Assembly: GCF_000421165.1 (NCBI RefSeq)
Contig: NZ_ATWI01000010.1
Location: forward strand, 124,001-188,000
Source of the DNA: Marinobacter daepoensis DSM 16072
GTDB lineage: Bacteria > Pseudomonadota > Gammaproteobacteria > Pseudomonadales > Oleiphilaceae
Length of the DNA stretch: 64,000 nucleotides
Direction: 5' to 3'
Position numbers and translations under genes: made by a program. Positions 8,863 to 15,118 of the stretch are shown here, piece after piece (position 1 is the first letter of the stretch; each line of letters opens with the position of its first letter). Below the pieces are notes generated by a model that did not search any database, had not been told where the DNA came from, and was given only the letters and a program-made list of their open reading frames with translations.

Positions 8863-10611
8863 TCAGTGCTGCCAGGCGCCCGGGGTTTCAGTGGTAAACC
8901 GCAGGACCCGTTCCGGTGTTTCACAACGCTCGGTCATCTGTTCATCGGTGAGCAGAACGTAGGCATCCCGATGTGCTGTACCCAGAGGATGGGCGCCTTC
9001 CATCACGAAACAGGACAGTTGCTTGTCATCTGCTACGATCAGGTAGCTGTCGGGGGTTTCCAGCATCCATTGCCAGGCATTTCGGTTTTCCTGTTCGGTG
9101 TCGCTGAAGTAGCTGAAGTGTGTAAAGTCCCGTTGGGAAAACAGGATGAACTGCTCCCGGAAATTGATCATCCCGATCTGTCCGCCAACGGGCACAACCT
9201 GTTCCGCAGCGAGCAGAACGTTTCTTGGGGTGCGCAACGGCTCGAGTATCCGGTAACCCCAGACGGTGAAGACCAGCCAGCTCAGCATCAGGGCAATAAA
9301 CCACCTGCCCAGAGCGTGGGCACGCCAGAGAGCCCCCAGCGATACCAGCCAGATCAGCCCCAGGCAGAACACCAGGGAGCCCGCTTCGTGCAGTCGGGCG
9401 GGGTCCTGCGTGTAGTCTGATACCTTGTCGACGAGCTTGGGGTGGTCGTTCCATGCCAGGATGCCCACGGTGATCAGCGCCAGGGCCAGTAAGCCGTGAA
9501 GGCCGGTCATCAGCGGGGGAAACCAGGCCGCAGGCCGGTGGACCGTGATCACCGGGGCCAGTGCCAGAGCCAGCAATGGCAGGGCGGGAAGAACGTACAC
9601 TCCCCGCTTCCCCGGGCTGATACTGAAGAACACCACCACCAGCGTGACCCATACCAAGGCTGTCAGTACCACAGGTTGACGGCGCAGGGACTCCAGCAGC
9701 GGGAGCAGAACGGCAAGCAGCAACAGGGGCAGCGGAAACCAGAGCGATGGAATGACGGAGGTCAGATAATAGTACCAGGGCTGGAGGTGTCCCCAGGAGT
9801 CGGCATAGCGCTCTCCCGTCTGCTTGAACAGGATGTTGTTGCGATAGGTCAGGGCTTCTTCCGTGCCAAGGTGATCGACGGCCAGCCACATCGGAACAAG
9901 CCATGCGGCTACCACTGCGAGCATGATCAGGGGGCCGAGTGCACATCGCCAGGTCAGGGCGCCTTGAAACCGTGTTCCGTCTCGCCACTTCAGTACAAGC
10001 ACCGGCAAGAAGAGAAAGACGGGCAGAAAGCCAACCCCTTTGGTAATGATGCCCAGCCCCATGAAGGCCCAGGCCAGAAAGTACCAGCCCCAGGAGGCCT
10101 GCACGAAAAAATGCCGGATCAGGCCATAGCAGGCCACCATGATCCAGCTTGCGACCATGGCATCAATCTGGGCTTTCTGAGCCTGGATCAGAAACTGCGG
10201 TGCCAGCATCAGTAAAAGCGCCGCAATGGCACCGGTCTTCTGGTTCCACAGACGGCTGGCGAGATCGAAAACCAGGGCGACCGTCAGCAGGCTGCAGAGC
10301 GCATTGGGCAGCAAAAAGGCCAGTTTGAGGTTGCCGGTTAACCAGTAAAAAAAGGCGATGGCCCACATGAACACCGGAGGTTTGTCCGGGTACAACTCTC
10401 CGCCTCGCATGGGGAGCAGCCATTGGCCGGAGGCCACCATCTCCCGGGCGACCTCGGCAAACCGGGGCTCGTCCGCCGGCCAGGGCGAACGCAGGCCGAT
10501 GCCAGACAGGATGATGAGGGCAGCCAGGGCCATCAACATCAGCAGCAGCCGGTTGCGGGGCAGGTTGAACAGGGTTTCGGGTAAATGACGAAGGTAGGGA
10601 GCAGCGGGCAT
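8863..10611 (-). CDS. ArnT-like GT39 family membrane glycosyltransferase
   Basis: 582-residue polytopic protein of the dolichyl-phosphate-mannose/ArnT superfamily (GT39/GT83), which moves a sugar from an undecaprenyl- or dolichyl-phosphate donor to an acceptor on the periplasmic face. The first periplasmic loop has the expected acidic pair in WPADEPRFAEVAREM (residues 44-58) and the following YPDKPPVFMW motif. About eleven to twelve membrane segments are followed by a soluble C-terminal part. Last gene of a three-gene operon led by a GT2 that would make the lipid-linked donor. Lipid A or another envelope glycan as acceptor is inferred from the PmrA-type control site. Confidence 0.82.
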   Translation of the reverse strand: MPAAPYLRHLPETLFNLPRNRLLLMLMALAALIILSGIGLRSPWPADEPRFAEVAREMVASGQWLLPMRGGELYPDKPPVFMWAIAFFYWLTGNLKLAFLLPNALCSLLTVALVFDLASRLWNQKTGAIAALLLMLAPQFLIQAQKAQIDAMVASWIMVACYGLIRHFFVQASWGWYFLAWAFMGLGIITKGVGFLPVFLFLPVLVLKWRDGTRFQGALTWRCALGPLIMLAVVAAWLVPMWLAVDHLGTEEALTYRNNILFKQTGERYADSWGHLQPWYYYLTSVIPSLWFPLPLLLLAVLLPLLESLRRQPVVLTALVWVTLVVVFFSISPGKRGVYVLPALPLLALALAPVITVHRPAAWFPPLMTGLHGLLALALITVGILAWNDHPKLVDKVSDYTQDPARLHEAGSLVFCLGLIWLVSLGALWRAHALGRWFIALMLSWLVFTVWGYRILEPLRTPRNVLLAAEQVVPVGGQIGMINFREQFILFSQRDFTHFSYFSDTEQENRNAWQWMLETPDSYLIVADDKQLSCFVMEGAHPLGTAHRDAYVLLTDEQMTERCETPERVLRFTTETPGAWQH

Positions 10612-10620
10612 AAATGTGAC

Positions 10621-11289
10621 TCAGGAAGGATCAGAAACGCTATTGGCAAGCGACTGGTTGCGACGGTTGTGATAAAGCATGGCACCGATGGCGGACGCCA
10701 GCACGAACAGCAGAGCACTGAGCAGAAGCTGGTCAGTGCTGGCTTGCCCCAGGCCGGCACCGGCTAAGGCAAAAATCATCATCTGTGGCAGGTAGCCCAG
10801 CACGCTGGCCAGCAAGAACGGCAGGAAACGGATGCCGGAACAGCCTGCCAGAAGATTGGTCAGCAGGTTGCTGCCCACAGGCAGTAAGCGGATCATCAGG
10901 ACCTTCAGGAAAGTCCCCTCCCGGAACAACTGGTCGAAACGCTGCATGCGGGGCTCAAAACGTTGCAGAAGTGGCGCCCTTAACAACCACCGGGCGGTGA
11001 AAAAACAGGCGCTTGCGCCCAGCGCAGTGGCGAGTGTCGACACAAGGGTGCCCTGCAGACTGCCAGCCGCGAAGCCGAGGACAAATGCCAACGCCTGCCG
11101 AGGAGCTCCGAAACCGGTAAACAGGGCGCCCAGCATGGTGATGACCACGAGGCCCCCGGGGCCGTGCCGATTCAGGAAACCAGCCACACGCGCCTGATCG
11201 GTGACGAAGCTCAGCCAACCGTCGCTGATGGCAAAGTAGCCGGTCAGCACCAGCGCGAGGAAAACAAACCAGCGTACTCCGGTGGCCAT
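10621..11289 (-). CDS. TVP38/TMEM64 (DedA-like, VTT domain) membrane protein
   Basis: 222-residue inner-membrane protein with the VTT fold: an N-terminal membrane anchor, then the core with FTGFGAPRQALAFVLGFAAG, where the glycine/proline re-entrant motif lies, and MIRLLPVGSNLLTNLLAG. Members of this superfamily are tied to lipid carrier or phospholipid translocation, and DedA homologues affect polymyxin resistance in other bacteria. The gene starts 1 nt after the GT2 stop and ends 9 nt before the GT39 start, so it belongs to the same operon. Moving the undecaprenyl-phosphate-sugar across the membrane is an attractive but unproven role. Confidence 0.82.
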   Translation of the reverse strand: MATGVRWFVFLALVLTGYFAISDGWLSFVTDQARVAGFLNRHGPGGLVVITMLGALFTGFGAPRQALAFVLGFAAGSLQGTLVSTLATALGASACFFTARWLLRAPLLQRFEPRMQRFDQLFREGTFLKVLMIRLLPVGSNLLTNLLAGCSGIRFLPFLLASVLGYLPQMMIFALAGAGLGQASTDQLLLSALLFVLASAIGAMLYHNRRNQSLANSVSDPS

Positions 11290-11290
11290 C

Positions 11291-12058
11291 TCAGGCCCGA
11301 TCCGCCGCAGGATGGTCTGTACTGGGCTCTCCAGCGTTGACGATCCGCGGAACCCGGGTCCGGTGAAGCAGCCACATCACACCGATCATGTCCACGATCC
11401 CTGCCCAGCCCCGGTTCCAGGCCGTGTATTTGGAGAGGCCAGCGGTCCTCGGGCGATGGTTGACCTCGACAATGGCGATGTTGCCCCCCCGGCCTTTGAC
11501 CAGCGCCGGGATGAAACGATGGGCATGATCAAACCAGGGCAATGACAGAAACGTGGCCCTGGGAAACAGCTTCAGTCCGCAACCGGTATCCGGAACGCCG
11601 TCATGCAGGAACGCGTTGCGCACCCGGTTGGCCAGCCGGGACTGAAACCGTTTCCAGGGGGTGTCCTTACGATGACGACGATAACCGGCAATGCAGAAAT
11701 CGGAGACGTGCAGGCGGCTGGCTTTCTGAACAAGCGCGGGAATGTCGGCCGGGTCGTTCTGACCATCACCATCCATGGTGACAATCCATTGTCCCCTGGC
11801 CTGACGTACTCCCGTTGCCAGAGCGCCGCTTTGTCCGATGCTCTGGTCGTGTCGGATGGTGGTCAGGCAGCCTCCCAGGGCGGTTGCCGTTTGCCGCGCC
11901 GTCTCCAGAGTCTGGTCGCTGCTTCCGTCATCCACAAGCACCACCTCAAAGCCGGGGTGGTCGTGCATAACGGTAAACGCTTCGGTCAGCAGGTTGGCAA
12001 TGTTTTCCTGTTCATCCTTCGCGGGGATAACCAGTGACAGGGTGGGTTGTGGTGCCAT
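11291..12058 (-). CDS. GT2 glycosyltransferase (polyprenyl-phosphate sugar synthase type)
   Basis: 255-residue GT-A fold enzyme resembling dolichol-phosphate mannose synthase and ArnC. LVIPAKDEQENI starts the nucleotide-sugar site, DDGSSD is at residues 43-48 and the metal-binding MDGDGQNDP at 95-103. Later QSRLANRVRNAFL and the DTGCGLK motif are typical of this group. Unlike ArnC it has at most one weak hydrophobic segment at the C-terminus. First gene of the GT2-TVP38-GT39 operon, which has its own PmrA-type box and an SD-sequestering hairpin. Which sugar is used cannot be read from sequence. Confidence 0.85.
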   Translation of the reverse strand: MAPQPTLSLVIPAKDEQENIANLLTEAFTVMHDHPGFEVVLVDDGSSDQTLETARQTATALGGCLTTIRHDQSIGQSGALATGVRQARGQWIVTMDGDGQNDPADIPALVQKASRLHVSDFCIAGYRRHRKDTPWKRFQSRLANRVRNAFLHDGVPDTGCGLKLFPRATFLSLPWFDHAHRFIPALVKGRGGNIAIVEVNHRPRTAGLSKYTAWNRGWAGIVDMIGVMWLLHRTRVPRIVNAGEPSTDHPAADRA

Positions 12059-12067
12059 TCAGATGCT

Positions 12068-12115
12068 CTCCCCAGACAAATCATCCAAGAGCCATCAGGC
12101 TCTTACTGTGGGGAG
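12068..12115 (-). promoter_or_regulatory. Leader hairpin that sequesters the GT2 ribosome binding site
   Basis: In the minus-strand mRNA, CTCCCCA (12115-12109) can pair with TGGGGAG (12074-12068), and an inner stem AAGAGCC (12104-12098)/GGCTCTT (12093-12087) closes on a TGAT loop. The GGGGAG inside the 3' arm is the only good Shine-Dalgarno site for the GT2 start at 12058, 9 nt further on. Folding would therefore hide the ribosome binding site. This could be a thermometer-like or ligand-dependent translational switch, or a stem that only tunes expression. Confidence 0.55.
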
Positions 12116-12117
12116 CA

Positions 12118-12150
12118 AGTATCGCTGGCCAACCTTAATGCAACCTTAAG
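12118..12150 (-). promoter_or_regulatory. PmrA/QseB-type box and -10 for the glycosyltransferase operon
   Basis: Minus strand reads CTTAAG-GTTGC-ATTAAG (12150-12134), then 10 nt, then GATACT (12123-12118), a 4/6 match to a -10. The opposite strand reads CTTAAT-GCAAC-CTTAAG, which fits the known PmrA consensus YTTAAK-N5-YTTAAK exactly. The box overlaps the last codons of the histidine kinase gene. Same geometry as the two boxes at 14276-14308 and 14325-14357. Confidence 0.7.
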
Positions 12151-13567
12151 CCCTGGGGTGTTCTGAGCCGTATCTGGTCGGCAGCCAGACCTGGACACAG
12201 AGGCCGGCGCCGCCATCGGGACGGTCGGTCAGAATCAGGTTGCCACCGTGCAGTTCGGCGATCCGGCGGGCAATCGCAAGCCCGAGGCCCGCCCCGCCGC
12301 CCTGGCGCTGATCCAGCCTGACAAATCGACTGAGGGCGCGTTCCCGCTCGTCGGGGCTGATACCCGGCCCCTGATCGCAGACGGAAATGGTGTAGCCATC
12401 GCCATCCGGCCACAGGTGGGTGGTGATCGTGGTGTGTTCCGGGCTGTACTGGATGGCATTGGCCAGTAGCGAGCGCATCAGAGTGTTGATCAGCGCGCTA
12501 TGGCATTGCACCAGGGCTTGCCCGGTCTCGTCTTCCAGTACCGGGTCTATGTGCTTTCTGAGCGCAAGGGGCGCAACGTCGGCAACGCTTTGTTCGAGAA
12601 TGGCTGACAGGTTGTTGTGGCTGGGGGCAAAATCGATGCCTGCATCCACCCGATTGAGCAAGAGCATTTGCTCCACCAGGTGCACCATGCGATCAACCGA
12701 CCGGATCAGGTCCTGAGAAAGGTCCGGGTTGTCGGAACAGGCCCGTTCCAGATTCAGCCGCAGTGCCGTTAATGGCGTGCGCAGCTCGTGGGCGGCATCG
12801 GCAGAGAACCGTCGTTCCCGCTCCAGAGCCAGATTGAGACGCCGGAGCAAGCCATTAACCGCTTGTACCAGCCCTGCGACTTCCTTTGGTGCCTGCCGGT
12901 CGTCCAGTGGGTGGATTCGTTCCGGCGCCATATGCCGAATGGGTTTCTCGAGCCTGGACAGAGGCCGGAAACCAACCTGAACGGCAACGATGACGGTAAC
13001 CAGAAGCAGGGGAAGAGCGAGAATCAGCGGCAGAACGTTGCCCAGGGCCAGTTCCTGACTCAGCTCGCCCCGGATATCCTCTCGCTGGGCTGTCCGTATC
13101 CAGAATCCGGTTTCAGGGTCCTGCAGGGTGAAGGTGCGCCAGCGATGTCCCTGGGATTCAGCCCAGGAATAGCCGGGCGTCATTCCCTGGGTGTCATCGG
13201 ATTTCAGGGTGTCCAGCAGCGGTGAACGGTTTGGGGTCCAGACTTCGAATGCCAGTTTTTTCTCGTATTTATGACCGATACCGCCGGGCAGTATTTCGTT
13301 GTCATCGGCCTCCAGGTCAATACCCATCCCCCGGCTGAGGGGCAGCGTGAGAGTTTCGCTTAACGTTGCCGGTAGCTGTTCCACGGCTTGGGTATCGGCC
13401 AGATGGCGTACCAGTCCCTGAACAATCCGGGTGCTTTGGGCAAGCTCGGCATCAAACAGTTCTTCCAGTTCGTGATTGCTCTCAATGTAGCTCCACAGGG
13501 CTGCAACTAATGCAATCAGCAGTACCGTTGATGTGACGAGAAGGGTCAGGGTCCGGGTCAGTGACAT
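12146..13567 (-). CDS. QseC/PmrB-like sensor histidine kinase
   Basis: 473-residue membrane sensor kinase. A membrane helix at about 9-27, a periplasmic sensor region at about 28-180 of the QseC (2CSK_N) type, a second helix at about 183-205, and a HAMP-like linker come first. The H-box [18 protein letters not shown] has its phospho-accepting His near residue 260. The N-box NAIQYSP, the G1 box DQGPGIS and [13 protein letters not shown] complete the ATPase domain. It overlaps the response regulator gene by 10 nt. The stimulus is not readable; related kinases respond to cations, iron or host signals. Confidence 0.88.
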   Translation of the reverse strand: MSLTRTLTLLVTSTVLLIALVAALWSYIESNHELEELFDAELAQSTRIVQGLVRHLADTQAVEQLPATLSETLTLPLSRGMGIDLEADDNEILPGGIGHKYEKKLAFEVWTPNRSPLLDTLKSDDTQGMTPGYSWAESQGHRWRTFTLQDPETGFWIRTAQREDIRGELSQELALGNVLPLILALPLLLVTVIVAVQVGFRPLSRLEKPIRHMAPERIHPLDDRQAPKEVAGLVQAVNGLLRRLNLALERERRFSADAAHELRTPLTALRLNLERACSDNPDLSQDLIRSVDRMVHLVEQMLLLNRVDAGIDFAPSHNNLSAILEQSVADVAPLALRKHIDPVLEDETGQALVQCHSALINTLMRSLLANAIQYSPEHTTITTHLWPDGDGYTISVCDQGPGISPDERERALSRFVRLDQRQGGGAGLGLAIARRIAELHGGNLILTDRPDGGAGLCVQVWLPTRYGSEHPRA

Positions 13568-14247
13568 GGGGTATCTCCGGTGACGGCATCGGGGTCAAGA
13601 ACGTAGCCCACGCCCCGGATGGTACGGATTGTTGCCTTTCCGACCCGCCGACGAAGATGGTGAATGTGGACTTCCAGAGCATTGCTTTCCGCCCCGGAGT
13701 CCCAGCCATAAAGTTGTTCTTCCAGCCGGCGGCGGGTGGCCACCTGGCCTGGGTGGCGCATCAGGTAGTGGAGGATCTGGAATTCACTGCGGGGCAGCAC
13801 GGCGTGCTCGTCGCCCACCATCAGTTGGCCTGAACTGGTGTTAAGCCGGAGCTGCCCTACCCGGATTTCGGCGTCACCACTGGCGGAATGACCGCGCCTG
13901 GTCACCGCCCGTATTCTTGCTTTCAGTTCTGCCATGGCGAAGGGCTTGGTCAGGTAGTCGTCGGCACCGGCGTCCAGCCCTGTCAGCTTTTCATTCAGTT
14001 CGGCGCGGGCTGTCAGGATGATAACCGGGGTATGGTTGCCGGCCTGCCGGGCTCCCTGAAGCACATCAAGGCCGTCGAGCCGGGGCAGTGTCAGGTCCAG
14101 AATCACCAGGTCAAAATGTTCATTGTTCAGCGCCGTCAGGGCTTGCTGGCCATCGTCCAGCCAGTCCACGGTGTTCTGGTCCTGCCGCAGCATGTCCAGC
14201 ATGGTGCGGGCAAGCAGGTGGTCGTCTTCTACCAACAGTATGCGCAT
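13558..14247 (-). CDS. OmpR-family response regulator (QseB/PmrA-like)
   Basis: 229-residue response regulator. The receiver domain has the acidic pair at residues 8-9 and phospho-acceptor Asp51 in LVILDLTLPRLDGL, followed by TARAELNEK and KPFAMAEL. The C-terminal winged helix carries RREFQIL-like RSEFQILHYLMRHPGQV and a recognition helix near ALEVHIHHLRRRVG. It sits immediately downstream of two PmrA-type boxes, one oriented towards it (autoregulation) and one towards the divergent operon. Naming it QseB or PmrA is not possible from sequence alone. Confidence 0.88.
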   Translation of the reverse strand: MRILLVEDDHLLARTMLDMLRQDQNTVDWLDDGQQALTALNNEHFDLVILDLTLPRLDGLDVLQGARQAGNHTPVIILTARAELNEKLTGLDAGADDYLTKPFAMAELKARIRAVTRRGHSASGDAEIRVGQLRLNTSSGQLMVGDEHAVLPRSEFQILHYLMRHPGQVATRRRLEEQLYGWDSGAESNALEVHIHHLRRRVGKATIRTIRGVGYVLDPDAVTGDTPCH

Positions 14248-14275
14248 AACCTGTCCCTGAAAGTGTTCTGAGCCG

Positions 14276-14308
14276 AGTGTGGCACAGAAAGCTTAAGGTG
14301 AACTTAAG
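14276..14308 (-). promoter_or_regulatory. PmrA/QseB-type box and -10 for the two-component operon
   Basis: Minus strand CTTAAG-TTCAC-CTTAAG (14308-14292), a perfect direct repeat that also fits YTTAAK-N5-YTTAAK read from the plus strand. After 10 nt there is CACACT (14281-14276), a weak -10 candidate. Predicts positive autoregulation of the response regulator gene starting at 14247. Confidence 0.7.
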
Positions 14309-14324
14309 AATTCTCCGGGCAGGC

Positions 14325-14357
14325 GTTAAGGCTGGCTTAAGACTCGTTGCCTAATCT
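14325..14357 (+). promoter_or_regulatory. PmrA/QseB-type box and -10 for the divergent ligase/oxidase operon
   Basis: Plus strand GTTAAG-GCTGG-CTTAAG (14325-14341), then 10 nt, then TAATCT (14352-14357). Eleven of twelve box positions fit YTTAAK-N5-YTTAAK. Spacing to the -10-like hexamer equals that at the other two boxes. The thermostable-hemolysin family gene starts 50 nt further at 14408. Confidence 0.65.
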
Positions 14358-14407
14358 GGCCACCGTAACCAGAAGGCCGGACTGGCCTTGGCTGTTGGAG
14401 AACCCTG

Positions 14408-15118
14408 ATGACGGATCCCTTGACGATATCTGCCTGCTGTCCGCCGGAGGCACCCGAGGTGGCGCCGTTGCTGCGTTGCGCAGGCCGGTGGTTCAGTGCC
14501 ATCGAGCCCGGTACCGCAATGGCGGACACGGTGGCCGGATTCATACGGCGCCGGTTTCTGCAGGCCTACGGCGCTGAGCCGAACCTTCGCATTCCTGCTT
14601 TGCTTGCCCTGACGACTGCCCAGGGCACCCTGATGGCGGCGGTGGGTGTTCGTTGTGCCCGCGATGAGCGCCTGTTCCTGGAAGATTACTTGGCTGTGGC
14701 CGTGGAAAACCTTCTGCCGGACCCCGGCGTTGAGCGAGATCAGATTGCTGAAATTGCTCATCTTGCGGGAATCGAAGCGGGTGTCAGTCGCTATCTGTTC
14801 GCCTCGCTGTCTGTCTGGCTGCACGCTGCCGGGTATGACTGGGTGGTGTGCACCGGCACCAACCAGCTTCGCAACAGTTTCCACCGACTGGGGATCGCGA
14901 CGCAAGTGCTTGATCAGGCCGATCCCGCCCGGTTGCCCGACCGGGGAGCGGGCTGGGGACGATATTACGAGCATCACCCGGTGGTGATGGCGGTCCGGGT
15001 GCAGGATGGGGTTGAGGCATTGCGCCAGGCCGGGTTACTGAGGTTGGTGCATCCGGTGGCTCAGTGTGCCGGGGGGGCTGAGCTGCAATCAGGAGGTGTG
15101 TGTGGCCAACTTGCCTGA
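14408..15118 (+). CDS. Thermostable hemolysin (T_hemolysin) family protein
   Basis: 236-residue protein matching the family named after the Vibrio thermostable hemolysin. Core features, from memory of the family: a GNAT-like fold with LFLEDYLAVAVENLL (about residues 78-92), EIAHLAGIEAGVSRYLFASLSVWL (116-139), then WVVCTGTNQLRNSFHRLGI and WGRYYEHHPVVMA. These resemble acyltransferases and autoinducer synthases more than pore formers, so the family name should not be taken as proof of haemolysis. GGAG about 6 nt before the ATG supports the start. The gene leads a four-gene operon and overlaps the ligase gene by 17 nt. Confidence 0.82.
   Translation: MTDPLTISACCPPEAPEVAPLLRCAGRWFSAIEPGTAMADTVAGFIRRRFLQAYGAEPNLRIPALLALTTAQGTLMAAVGVRCARDERLFLEDYLAVAVENLLPDPGVERDQIAEIAHLAGIEAGVSRYLFASLSVWLHAAGYDWVVCTGTNQLRNSFHRLGIATQVLDQADPARLPDRGAGWGRYYEHHPVVMAVRVQDGVEALRQAGLLRLVHPVAQCAGGAELQSGGVCGQLA

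Noticed and set aside
15066..15101. Longer start for the ligase/oxidase fusion
   Set aside because: GTG 15066 lacks an SD at the right distance and adds unconserved residues; GTG 15102 has AGGAGG 5 nt upstream.
14408..15118. Reading the T_hemolysin protein as a toxin
   Set aside because: The name comes from one Vibrio protein. The fold features I see are GNAT-like and its operon is enzymatic, so haemolysis is not claimed.
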